A stretch of 14,610 nt of DNA, taken from Saccoglossus kowalevskii (Eukaryota; Hemichordata; Enteropneusta; Harrimaniidae). The stretch is taken from assembly GCF_000003605.2 (NCBI RefSeq), contig NW_003143798.1, positions 30,787-45,396 of the forward strand, in the 5' to 3' direction. Below the pieces are notes generated by a model. That model was given only the letters and a program-made list of their open reading frames with translations. It had not been told where the DNA came from and searched no databases. Position 1 is the first letter of the stretch. Every line of letters starts with the position of its first letter. This document shows positions 1-7,995 of this stretch, one piece after another. Made by a program: the position numbers and the translations under genes.

Positions 1-117
1 CTCTCTTCTGAATCCGCCTCGGTGATCATGGTCGGGAATCTATTTCTTTCAAAAGTGTTGCGCCAGGTTTATGTTGTCGGCGTTTCTCTTTAAACCTAGT
101 TGTTTTTTTGAAAACAA

Positions 118-172
118 GAGATCCCGGCACCAAAACCAACCCGGCACCACAATGTACGAGAGAACCCGGCAC
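118..172 (-). repeat. 17-bp GTGCCGGG repeat array, left arm
   Basis: On the minus strand this holds three units built on GTGCCGGG, followed by TTCTCTCGTA, TTGGTTTTG or ATCTC. One unit carries about 8 extra bases. The same units occur in plus orientation at 528-595, so the two arrays face each other across about 350 bp. The short ORFs across this array are by-products of the repeat. The 173-527 spacer is AT-rich and I recognise nothing in it. Confidence 0.75.
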
Positions 173-527
173 CAATTTGAACGGACACGCATTTGTGTTG
201 GATTTATGTCGATTTAACAAACATTTTTATTTTATTTGCAGATATACACATACTTTTAACCGGCTACTCGTACCTGTTTTTTTGGTTGTCGATTTTACGA
301 AAAATGTTAGATTGTCGATTTCGTGAACGTTTGTCGGTTGCACTACCATGGAGGAACCTCTGTGCACGTATACCGATACTTAGTAAATGTATTTATTATA
401 GTTCTTGATTCAAATACGAAACAACAAGTATATGAATCACGAGATGTTTAAACCATATTTCGTGGATGATTTTGAACGTACTTTGCATTGAGGGACTTAT
501 ACAGTAAGATTAGGTTCATTCACTGAA

Positions 528-595
528 GTGCCGGGATCGTTTTGGTGCCGGGATCGTTTTGGTGTCGGGTTGGTTTTGGTGCCGGGTTCTCTCGT
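528..595 (+). repeat. 17-bp GTGCCGGG repeat array, right arm
   Basis: Four contiguous 17-bp units start at 528, 545, 562 and 579. The first two are identical (GTGCCGGGATCGTTTTG), the third differs by a few bases and the fourth ends in TTCTCTCGT. The left arm at 118-172 is the inverted counterpart. This could be the subterminal repeats of a transposon or a microsatellite-like seed copied in inverse orientation. Confidence 0.8.
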
Positions 596-770
596 ATTCG
601 TTTTTTTTCATGGACGAGGACAGTTTTTCCAAAAAATGAATCTGAGGTTAAGTGGCTTTCGTCCACTGATGTCGCACCTTAGGATCGATTAGAAACGTGT
701 GAATACTTACACTATGACTATACGTTTCACTGCAACTGCCCACAACACAACAGCTAAAAACTCTCTCTTT

Positions 771-815
771 AAAAAAAAAAGAAGAAAATAGACAAAAAAA
801 AAGAAAGAAAGAAAA
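771..815 (+). repeat. purine-only low-complexity tract
   Basis: An A-rich purine tract with GAAA repeats and few interruptions. It ends at AAAACGCCGAC (812-822), which is the inverse of GTCGGCGTTT at 76-85. The whole 76-822 interval could therefore be one old element, but the matching ends are only about 10 bp. Confidence 0.6.
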
Positions 816-822
816 CGCCGAC

Positions 823-1272
823 TGAAAAATGTATATCGTTTAAAATTATACTGAAAGACCAGTGTTATTACGGCTCAGGGGTATGACTTCCTCTCACATT
901 TTGACATTTGGTGGCGCACTTTCGGCGAGAGTCGGAAATCCGGAAACAATCGACCGTTTCAGGATAGGTGGGCGTGGCTACAACACGAGAAATATCCCAA
1001 ATTGACTTGGATACGAGTAATGATTTTCAGCAAAAAAATCAATAACTGCCCATTTCAGTGGGATACAGATCTAAAATGGGAAACGTGAGGGTGGGCATTG
1101 CACAGGCACTTTAAGCTGAAACAGCCGCTGCTCAAGTGATTTTAGCAATTATGATCATATTTTGATAACTCAATTAGTATTTCCTTGTTCTTATTTTCCA
1201 GAATGAATATTAGTTTGTCTTCGTCTGCACGAGAAATTTTAGGCATGTTTATGTTTCTTTCTCGTCTGTGAA
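823..1272. other. no gene seen
   Basis: Unique-looking sequence with no recognisable coding region. The stretch 1090-1114 (minus strand TTAAAGTGCCTGTGCAATG) starts like other TTAAAG element ends in this window, but I found no matching opposite end. Confidence 0.4.
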
Positions 1273-1430
1273 CAGAAGCGGTGGCACGAGATTTTGCATG
1301 GAGGAACGAGATCTGCCCACCATCCCTCGCGCCGAAATCTAGACTCTCTGAAACACAAAGGGTTTCAGCTTGAATATGGAGGGGCGGCGCCCCCTCCCCC
1401 AACATTTTTCGACGCAAAGGGCGGTGTTCG
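1273..1430 (+). mobile_element. hAT-like GGCGGCGGCAC element, copy A (internally deleted)
   Basis: It begins CAGAAGCGGTGGCACGAG, a diverged form of the end of copy C at 4037, and shares in the same order the blocks ATTTTGCATGG, GAAATCTAGACTCTCTGAAAC, ACAAAGGGTTTCAGCTTGA and ATGGAGGGGCGGC, then CCCCCAACATTTTTCGA. Compared with copies B and C it has lost internal sequence and its 3' inverted end has decayed, so the right boundary is approximate. It is non-coding; the minus-strand ORF across it is chance. Confidence 0.6.
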
Positions 1431-1465
1431 CATAGATTTTTGTTCTAGTTGAACGTTCACATTTA

Positions 1466-1702
1466 GTAACTCGAGCTTTAATTTACAGTTAACCGAACTT
1501 CGAGTAAGTGGACACCATAGTTTTTTTCCCGTAACTCGAAATTGTCTATGTTTTCCCGTTACTCGATGTTTGATTTACTGAATGTGGACGTTCAGCAAAA
1601 AACTAAAATGTATGTTGCCCGTAACTCGAAGTTCTCTGAAATATAGGCGTGGTCGTTTTTGTAACGCGATGCCCGTAACCCGATGTCTGTAACAGCATCT
1701 CG
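1466..1702 (+). repeat. interspersed GTAACTCGA motif cluster
   Basis: GTAACTCGA or a close variant starts at 1466, 1531, 1558, 1621, 1661, 1675 and 1689, usually preceded by CCC, with one inverted copy near 1497-1506. The last three starts are exactly 14 bp apart, giving a short tandem. The 1466-1531 and 1558-1621 gaps are nearly equal (65 and 63 bp), suggesting an older duplication of a longer block. Confidence 0.6.
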
Positions 1703-1873
1703 TTCGACATTGCATTTTTCACGCGTTATACCAATCTCCCAGGCAGAGTTCTATTACTTTCGGTGATCTAACCGCAAGGAACTCTGGCATGGAGAATGGC
1801 GTTATACACGTCGCTGTGACTCGTACAAGTTTCCGGGAAAACGCATGCGCAGGTAACGACTCCCCAGCTTTAA
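1688..1873 (+). mobile_element. degenerate relative of the TTAA element, host of hairpin element 1
   Basis: If the hairpin element at 1732-1798 and one 9-bp repeat are removed, the joined sequence matches 2350-2389 inside the intact TTAA element: by eye about 30 of 36 positions from TGCATTTTTCAC to GTGACTC, without gaps. Flanking similarity continues left (CAGC...GTTCGA) and right (CGC, GCGC, ACGAC, then CTTTAA), ending at TTAA 1870-1873. The left end is uncertain. Confidence 0.5.
1732..1798 (+). mobile_element. 67-bp hairpin micro-element, copy 1
   Basis: The sequence runs from CAATCTCC to GGAGAATG, so the termini are inverted repeats (7 of 8 bp). Further in, CAGAGTTC (1744-1751) pairs with GAACTCTG (1779-1786), giving a long hairpin. 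It is flanked by perfect 9-bp direct repeats GCGTTATAC at 1723-1731 and 1799-1807. A second copy lies at 4785-4852. It has no coding capacity, so it would need a transposase in trans. A 9-bp target duplication is typical of Mutator-like elements and also occurs in Merlin; the assignment is inferred. Confidence 0.8.
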
Positions 1874-2298
1874 TTGCGACGAGCGCGAATACAACTCAAT
1901 CAAACGAAGTACTTGTATGTTTATATTCATATACATGTGTATTTAGTATAGTAAATAACGGCCATGTGTGCACGTTATTTGAGATTCAAGGATGTGAGCA
2001 TTCTCTGACTGGGATCACCCGGTCTCTTAATCTAAACCTTCGAAATACGTGTGTCAAAGGGCGCCACCTCGCGCCGATAAGAGAATTTTAGTCATCAGTG
2101 AAATTGTGGAGTATAAATATTTACTTTGAATGCAAAATAAAATGAACTATCCATGCCATGGCGGGATATATCCCGCTATTACCGCCTCTGCATTCTTTTG
2201 TAACGAGACCCCTCGACTAGGAAACATATCCATATTGTTATTGAAATGTTCTCGATGCTTACAAATTAGATGTGACAACAATTTTACGTAAATATATA
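1874..2298. other. no gene seen
   Basis: AT-rich sequence. The ORF starting at ATG 1789 runs out of the hairpin element into this region and resembles nothing I know. Confidence 0.4.
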
Positions 2299-2302
2299 TT
2301 AA

Positions 2303-2427
2303 AGCGGGAGGGTCGTCGCGCAGCGCGTGTTCGAATTTCATGTAAATAAACAATGTATTTTACACGCGTTGTATACGTCGCTATGAGTCCCATATCGAAC
2401 AGGACGCGGCGCGACGACCACCGCCCT
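2303..2427 (+). mobile_element. TTAA-flanked MITE with GC-rich inverted ends
   Basis: The left end reads AGCGGGAGGGTCGTCGCG and the right end, on the minus strand, reads AGGGCGGTGGTCGTCGCG. The inverted similarity continues through GCG...GTTCGA for about 33 bp. Both sides carry TTAA (2299-2302 and 2428-2431), the target duplication used by piggyBac and Kolobok elements. The 125-bp element is non-coding. The same terminus reappears at 14602-14610, and a decayed relative lies at 1688-1873. The superfamily is inferred from the target site only. Confidence 0.75.
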
Positions 2428-2431
2428 TTAA

Positions 2432-2802
2432 GCTGACGTACAGTGTTAATGCGTATTTATGGCATAAGGGTTTGTCATGGCGAGTATACACCTACAGCTA
2501 GGGGCTTCAACCTGAGTTGACAAGTCCCTGTGTTTTCCGCTTGGATTTTGGGTGAGAGTGCTCCACAGCCAGTGGAAGATTAACCCTAAGGGTGTCTTTG
2601 ACAACACAATGGATGTGTTTGTAAAATTACTCAAATTTTGCTGAAATTTCTGAAAATCTAAAAAATTGGGTAAAAAAAGAAAAAAGATCGACTTGGTCGT
2701 TAAGATGGGGGGGGGGGCAAAACAGTGACTCATACCCGTATACTTTAACTATGCGAGTATCTCTCACTCCTCCAGAGGTTCTGTCATGCAACGCGTGTGG
2801 TA
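2432..2802. other. no gene seen; G11 run
   Basis: Non-coding sequence with an uninterrupted run of 11 G at 2707-2717. The minus-strand ORFs across it are not recognisable. The G run may belong to the decayed far end of copy B of the hAT-like element that follows. Confidence 0.4.
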
Positions 2803-3016
2803 AGAACCCTCCCCGCCCCTCCAAAATCAAGCGGAAACCTTTTGTGTCAGCAAACTTGCTCCTCAAAATGCAGGAAATAGCTTTTCAGAGGGTCTAGATT
2901 TCAAAATGTTTTAGGAGGAGCATGCCCGGACCCCCAGTAAGGTCGCGACTTCGGTGCTAGGTTGGGAGCAGATCTACCCTCCCCTCTCCCCATGCACAAT
3001 TTCGTGCCCGCCGCTT
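2803..3016 (-). mobile_element. hAT-like GGCGGCGGCAC element, copy B
   Basis: Read on the minus strand from 3016, it gives AGCGGCGGGCACGA, a GCATGGGG block, AGATCTGC, GGGGGTCCGGGCATG, TTTTGAAATCTAGACCC, TGAAAAGC, TTTCCTGCA, GCTGACACAAAAGG and GCTTGATTTTGGAGGGGCG. These are collinear with copies A and C. The far terminus is not clear and may have decayed between 2700 and 2803. Confidence 0.65.
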
Positions 3017-3398
3017 TTGCTAAAGTGTCATGGCGCACCAAACCAAGACAAAGGACGCCGGGAAACAGCGAAAACACTTTCCAAGATCAAAATGGCCATA
3101 GCTGTTACCGCGTGCTGGCGCTTTTTGATAAACGAGTTGACTACTTGCAACAAGAGTATTCAAAAATAGAATCCTGAATATCATTAGCAATTACGTGTAT
3201 ATGTGACCATTGGTAGCTCCGTCTGGCAATCCGTACAATGTATTTACAACCCAAAACTGAATTCTGAAATACGGAGCGTAAATATAAATGGAAAAAACTA
3301 CGAAAACGGTACATCGTTAAATCAATTCGAATGAGCCTTCAACGTCTAGACGATATAAGAGTAACCCGTCACGCGCACGGCACTCACGGGTCTTTTAT
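3017..3398. other. no gene recognised
   Basis: Two overlapping plus-strand ORFs enter from copy B and end at 3169 and 3177. The part beyond the element has a plausible amino-acid mixture (ending ...DKRVDYLQQEYSKIES) but I do not recognise it, and there is no clear start or splice context. Confidence 0.3.
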
Positions 3399-3490
3399 TG
3401 GACACAAAACGCATGACATAACAAAAACTTTGATAAAGCCCATATTTTGCTGTTATTCCCTCCCACGAAGAACGCCAGATGTCACTCCTT
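3399..3490 (+). repeat. dispersed repeat of about 92 bp, copy 1
   Basis: Shares with 4393-4491, in the same orientation, GCACAAAACG/ACACAAAACG, a central A-rich part, TTGTTATTCCC/CTGTTATTCCC, then CCAGATGTCACTCCTT / GTAGATGCCACTCCTT. Similarity stops right after ACTCCTT. The class is unknown; an LTR fragment is possible because the conserved block starts TGTTATTCCC, but no PPT or PBS could be confirmed. Confidence 0.55.
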
Positions 3491-4036
3491 TGACACATAT
3501 TAGTAGTCCGAGGAAGAACTCGCCACACGCACCGGGAACACCCACGAATGGTCTATGTACAATGGACGGAGAGTTAGGAGAACACCTACTCCACGTGTCT
3601 ACACAGCTAATCAAATACAATATAGTAGTAATAGAACGATGAGCTCGTTGAAGGAATTAGTAAAAGAAACAAATGAATAGTAATTGGTTTAGTGCTATAT
3701 ATACACATTTAGACACCAATGAAACACAAAATACTTGCGACCGTTGTGCGAAGTAAAATTCATTGACCATAGGAATGACATATTAGACGAGATTAATGTT
3801 AATAAACTTTAAATTACCTAATTCAACTCCGTGAATCGATTCAGAACGACCAAAACATCTGAGTAGAATTGGCATCCTTTGTACTGACCGTATAAATGGA
3901 GGATCCAGTGAAAATCAATACAGTATATAAACTTTGCATGAATGATTTTACCAATTTTACGACCCTCTCGACGAATAAAAAAATGATCTCTTAAGAGTAA
4001 CGAAAATATAATAACGTGAACATTGCACTGATATTG
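3491..4036. other. no gene seen
   Basis: AT-rich and without recognisable coding or repeat content beyond the edge of copy 1. The long plus-strand ORF ending at 3642 runs through the dispersed repeat and is not recognisable. Confidence 0.4.
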
Positions 4037-4287
4037 CAGAGGCGGCGGCACGACCTTTTGCATGGGGCGTGATTTTCTCGCCGACCTTACTAGGGGTCCG
4101 GCCGGGGCATGCCCCCCTTGACAATTTTGAAATTTATACCCTCTGAAACCCTACTTCCTGCACTTCGAAGGGCAAATTTTGCTGACACAAAGGGTTACAG
4201 CTTGATTTTGGAGGGGCGACTCCCCCAACATTTTTCGAGGGGGCGATTGCCCCCTCCGCCCCCTTCCTGCCTGTGCCGCCGCCACTG
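4037..4287 (+). mobile_element. hAT-like GGCGGCGGCAC element, copy C (complete ends)
   Basis: The best copy of the family. The left end CAGAGGCGGCGGCAC and the right end (minus strand CAGTGGCGGCGGCAC) match at 14 of 15 positions. A CAG start with a GGCG-rich terminus is typical of hAT ends. The 251-bp interior is GC-rich and non-coding, with CCCCC/GGGGG runs. The 8-bp flanks (TGATATTG and ATACAAGA) do not match, so the target duplication has decayed or the ends are off by a few bases. Confidence 0.7.
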
Positions 4288-4392
4288 ATACAAGACACCA
4301 ATATCTAAATTATACTTGATATACAATTATATTTATATATATATTTGATAGCGTTCACTTTTTTTTTTATAATATTGTGTGTTCTCAGTAAC

Positions 4393-4491
4393 GTTGGGCA
4401 CAAAACGTATGAAATAAAAAAAAAAAACTGAGATAAAATAATGTTGTACACTTTGTTGTTATTCCCATCCGAACGGTAGATGCCACTCCTT
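4393..4491 (+). repeat. dispersed repeat of about 92 bp, copy 2
   Basis: Direct-orientation partner of 3399-3490, with an expanded A run (about 12 A) where copy 1 has ACATAACAAAAAC. The two copies lie about 1 kb apart and flank copy C of the hAT-like element. Confidence 0.55.
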
Positions 4492-4613
4492 CAAAGGAAG
4501 GGGTGAACTAACTCGTAAACTTGAAGTGGCCAAGACAACTTGAAACTGAGAAGTATCAAAATAATCAAAACTCCTTCGAACAAACAACCGGGCTCTGGGG
4601 CCCGATATGACAC

Positions 4614-4655
4614 TTCCGGACAAAACTCCGCTATTGCAAAGCGTTACCTGGACAA
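4614..4655 (+). repeat. CCGGACAAAAC repeat, single unit
   Basis: CCGGACAAAACTCCGCTATT followed by GCAAAGCGTTACC matches the second unit at 6041-6072 (CCGTACAAAACCCCGCTAAC then GCAAAGTGCTACC). A partial next unit (TGGACAA) follows. No coding role is evident. Confidence 0.5.
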
Positions 4656-4784
4656 CGATGGTGTGACGGTGACGAGCTCATAATTTTGGTGACGATCAGA
4701 TTCTTACCGTACGCAGTTTCTTGCCGCTACCACTGTTGAAGATAGCGTTGAGGGTGATATAACAAACAGAAACAGGAACTATGA

Positions 4785-4852
4785 CAATCTCCCAGGCAGA
4801 GTTCCGAGCCTATTCCACGATCTAACCGCAAGGAACTCTGGGAAGGAGAATG
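4785..4852 (+). mobile_element. 68-bp hairpin micro-element, copy 2
   Basis: It has the same termini as copy 1 (CAATCTCC...GGAGAATG), the same left arm CAGAGTTC, and the same right half from GATCTAACCGCAAGGAACTC onward. The inner stem is a perfect 9 bp here (CAGAGTTCC with GGAACTCTG). Only the left part of the loop differs between copies. It is flanked by perfect 9-bp direct repeats GAACTATGA at 4776-4784 and 4853-4861, which differ from the repeats of copy 1, as expected for independent insertions. Confidence 0.8.
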
Positions 4853-4861
4853 GAACTATGA

Positions 4862-5767
4862 GTGTCTCGTACACTGGAACGAGAACGTTCTATTTGTTTC
4901 TGCCATGTTAGGTGGTCGGAGGCGTATATTTACATATTTTTTTTATCTGAAACGAAAACTTCCTCATATGGCATCAGTTTGGTTCGCTCTCACGCAATGA
5001 CAATATCACCAGCTGTACATGTAATTCTTTTGCTAAGGCCATACCACACATACACATGCAATGACCAAAGTAATTGTTTTAAAACTCCAGCATCACTTCT
5101 ATGATACCTGTATCAAATTTTTAGTTCAACAAACAGTTGATTATTCACAGTATAAACGTGGGAGACTAAAGATGGAGCAACAAAATAATGGCATTGTGTG
5201 TCCGAACAAATGCAACCAAACTAATGTCGATAAAATAGTTTCTATTCTATTAAAACACAGTGTCTTTCGTTATTTTTTTTTCAATTAATGTGATCTGAAC
5301 ATTGTATTAATCATTGGAATCGCATTGCCATTATTCAATAAAGATTAATGAGAAACAACTGGCATATATTCTACCAGTGGCCACCTTTCAGAAGGAGAAT
5401 AAGAGTACTTATTCTGTGACTTGAGTCACGCGACGGAGAGCTGCAAGTGACTGGTGCGGCATCAACGACTGGTCTTCGGAATGTACCACTTCGACGAGCG
5501 TCAAGGGACACGGCTTCCCACAACAAAGACACCGGGAACTCATGTCCTGATTCAATCTTCTAACACTCTACTGTCGACAATTCCCCAAGCCTAATTTGCT
5601 TATTTTTCCGCGAGATTAAAAATAAAACGCCGAAGGCCCAAGCGCTACGCTCGAGGTACTGTCGACAGCCGGCCACTAGCCCTCTTGCGCTCCCGTTTCC
5701 AAGCATTGTATAACTGTAATCTCTACTAATTCTTATTATTTTCAATACATATTATCATTATTTATCA
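4862..5767. other. no gene recognised
   Basis: Contains several ORFs of 60-80 codons that I do not recognise. The stretch 5600-5767 has an LTR-like look (AAATAAAA at 5623, a C-rich part, then an AT-rich run) and leads directly into the dispersed repeat at 5768, but no second LTR was found. Confidence 0.3.
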
Positions 5768-5860
5768 CTATATCAATGTGTGCCGTTTATTTGTGTCCAC
5801 TATCGTCGATGATCCTGGAACCTTGATCTAGACTGCCAACCGAGTGCAGTTGCAATTCCC
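5768..5860 (+). repeat. dispersed 93-bp repeat, plus copy
   Basis: Starts CTATATCAATGTG and contains ATGATCCTGGAAC, GATCTAGACT, CGAGTG and TTGCAATTCCC. The minus-strand copy at 7502-7590 carries the same blocks in the same order, at roughly 80% identity by eye, and similarity ends at TTCCC in both. Single-base indels break any shared reading frame, so this is probably non-coding. It may be the edge of an LTR or other retroelement. Confidence 0.6.
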
Positions 5861-6010
5861 CCGGCTCAAGCAAACAACCCATTGCAATCGTACAATCCTT
5901 ACTCGAAACTCTCATCCCGACATACGCGTGGAACAGCCTAGATTTGGTCGATTCACTAAGAATAAAACCAACGCAACAATAGAGCATAGGACCAAACCCC
6001 TTCCAGACAC

Positions 6011-6084
6011 TCCGGACAAAGCCCAGCTACGACATAACGGTCCGTACAAAACCCCGCTAACGCAAAGTGCTACCGTACTAAACC
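6011..6084 (+). repeat. CCGGACAAAAC tandem repeat, about 31 bp period
   Basis: Two full units start at 6011 (TCCGGACAAAGCCCAGCTAC...) and 6041 (TCCGTACAAAACCCCGCTAA...), with a partial third at 6073 (CCGTACTAAACC). The unit recurs alone at 4614. It lies in a plus-strand ORF (5844-6113) that I do not recognise. Confidence 0.5.
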
Positions 6085-6272
6085 ACCGTTCCATAATTAT
6101 GATACAGCTGTAAGTCTGTATTATTTTTATTTTCAAGTTGTTTGCAATTTATATATGCGTTTATGAACGTAACAGTATATTGATGTTGCATGCTAACTTG
6201 ATCGTCAGTTAATATCGTAAAATTAATATACTTCAAAACAAACAGTCATCAACACTGCGAAACAGACTTTTC

Positions 6273-6611
6273 GTTTTCGACATTGTGAAAATCTTTTGTT
6301 TTTATGCAGAAAAATACAGTATTTTTACAAAGTGAAAGTGACATTTAAAGTTATTGTTTATATATGAGTTGTTGGTCATACTACATAGTTTGTAATTTCT
6401 TTCAGCTTCTTTCAGTTATAATTCAAGACAGATAAAAAGCAAAAATATAGAGAATATAGCAATTTATTTTTACTGTAATATTCTTGTGTAATCGGTAATT
6501 ACGATATTATTTATGGGTGCATAGGAAATACATTTAGTTTTGAATTATTCAAAATATTTTTTTTCAGAGTTTTTCTTCCAAAAAACGAAACAATTTCACA
6601 ATGTCGAAAAC
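6273..6611. mobile_element. AT-rich inverted-repeat element (candidate MITE)
   Basis: GTTTTCGACATTGTGAAA at 6273-6290 is repeated exactly, in inverse, as TTTCACAATGTCGAAAAC at 6594-6611. The similarity runs inward for about 45 bp on both sides (TTTTGTTTTT...AGAAAAA, with a few mismatches). The interior is very AT-rich and has no ORF. I could not identify a target duplication, so the exact ends and superfamily are open. Confidence 0.6.
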
Positions 6612-7501
6612 TGAAATTCTTTATCGTAGCAAATATAGCAGATTAACATAACTATTACATTTCGTGCTGCACGCCATCTACGCCATGTCGTCACATGTAC
6701 AGTACGGTCAATTGAGTTAAAACTTCATATTATTAGGTATTTCAAGCAACTAAATAAACGGCTGTAATTGTGTCAATTCGACCACACAAACGGGGAACCT
6801 ATCGATTGCCAGCGTTCAGCGTTCCCTGAAAAGCGTTGATATTTGAAATCTATTGTATACTTCTCTCCATTCGCGCAAACTGTGTCGCGTACTACGGGCC
6901 AATAAAGCTATACGAATACTCCCAGACTGCAATTTTCAGTAAGATTTCGTCGTTTACTCAAATTCGCACAAAAATGGCATGAGATTACTAGTATTTCAAA
7001 TTGTCTCTCTCACACACACTTTATCATCATAGAGGGGGGTTGTCCGGAAGAGGGGGGGTCAGGACAACAATCACACGTTGCTCAGCTAGTGAAAGGAACG
7101 TGTTCAGGTGCTAACTATATTTTGGCAGAAACAAATCTTTTAATATTTTCAAATGAAAAGTGGGGGTAAAATGATGTTGTCAACAAATCTCGCATCAAAA
7201 CATTTGGTCATTTGCGAAAATACTAGTTAATATTACAAACGTGTTAGTAAGGGGTATCCCATTTTTTTTTCGTTTTCACCGTTGATCCTCGACATTAAGT
7301 AGTTTATCCCCAAAACCCCTCTATCCAACTCCAGTTTTCATATGGGGAACCGCTAACCGAGTTTGTTTCGGGCCCTTCTCGATGCCTGCGTATCAACAAA
7401 TAATAGAATAAAAATGGCGGTATTGGGAGTTTCAATTCCGGATTTGAGGTGCTGTGTTTGTGGTTTCAGTACAGGAAAATGTGAACGTCAAAGACTAGTT
7501 C
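6612..7501. other. no gene seen; G-rich patch
   Basis: Mostly AT-rich. 7033-7059 has two runs of six to seven G between GTTGTCC and GGACAAC (inverted). AAAATGGCGG near 7412 resembles a YY1 site. The short ORF 7363-7560 is not recognisable. Confidence 0.35.
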
Positions 7502-7590
7502 GGGAATTGCAATCACTCGTCTGGGAGTCTAGATCGATGTTCCAGGATCGTCGATGGTAGTGGTCAGTAATATACGCCACGTTGATATAG
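7502..7590 (-). repeat. dispersed 93-bp repeat, minus copy
   Basis: Inverse partner of 5768-5860. On the minus strand it reads CTATATCAACGTG, then CGACGATCCTGGAAC, GATCTAGACTCCCAG, CGAGTG and ATTGCAATTCCC. Confidence 0.6.
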
Positions 7591-7660
7591 CCCGGAATCC
7601 ACCAATCAAGGCGGGGGGGGGGGGGCAATGTGGCACCTGCCCCCTGAGTTTGGGAGTTCA
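7591..7660 (-). mobile_element. possible hAT-like element fragment with G13 run
   Basis: On the minus strand it reads CAGGGGGCAGGTGCCACATTG, a run of 13 C (7613-7625), then GCCTTGATTGGTGGATTCCGG. CAGGGGGC followed by a long C run resembles termini of short hAT-derived elements, but neither end is proven. Confidence 0.3.
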
Positions 7661-7995
7661 AGTTTAAAAAAAAAAAACTTAAAATAGAAAAGTTTCGACC
7701 AACCACGTATTTGGTTTGTACGTATACACGATTTGAAATAAAACATGGTAAGCCAGTTGCGTGTACAGTGGGTCAAACGTTACCTTCAAGTATTTCTGAT
7801 TGACACGTTAGCCATGTCAGCTTCGAAGAAACGCTGCACACAACTGTCAATGTTGAATTTTTATAGTACAAGCAGTAATGTGAGGAATACCAGTATGATT
7901 GATGTATGACGTCGCCCTCACAGTAAGTATGGCAGTAAATTCAATTGAACGAAAAATCGATCACAATCTGATGATATAAATCATTTAAATTACGG
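7661..7995. other. no gene seen
   Basis: AT-rich sequence with an A10 run at about 7667. TGACGTCG near 7907 is a half CRE. Nothing else stands out. Confidence 0.35.

Noticed and set aside
26-408. Overlapping ORFs of 64-72 codons on both strands
   Set aside because: They run through the 17-bp GTGCCGGG array; the repeated VPGSLV peptide is a translation of the repeat, and no domain is visible.
1090-1114. TTAAAGTGCC... terminus on the minus strand as another TTAA element
   Set aside because: No inverted partner within the flanking 400 bases; resemblance is limited to TTAAAG.
2954-3177. ORF ending in ...DKRVDYLQQEYSKIES
   Set aside because: Its first third is the hAT-like element copy B and the rest matches no family I know; no start or splice context supports it.
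4785-4861. Hairpin copy 2 as also nested in a TTAA element
   Set aside because: The joined flanks share only about eight bases (CTATGAGT) with 2381-2388, too little to claim the same host element.
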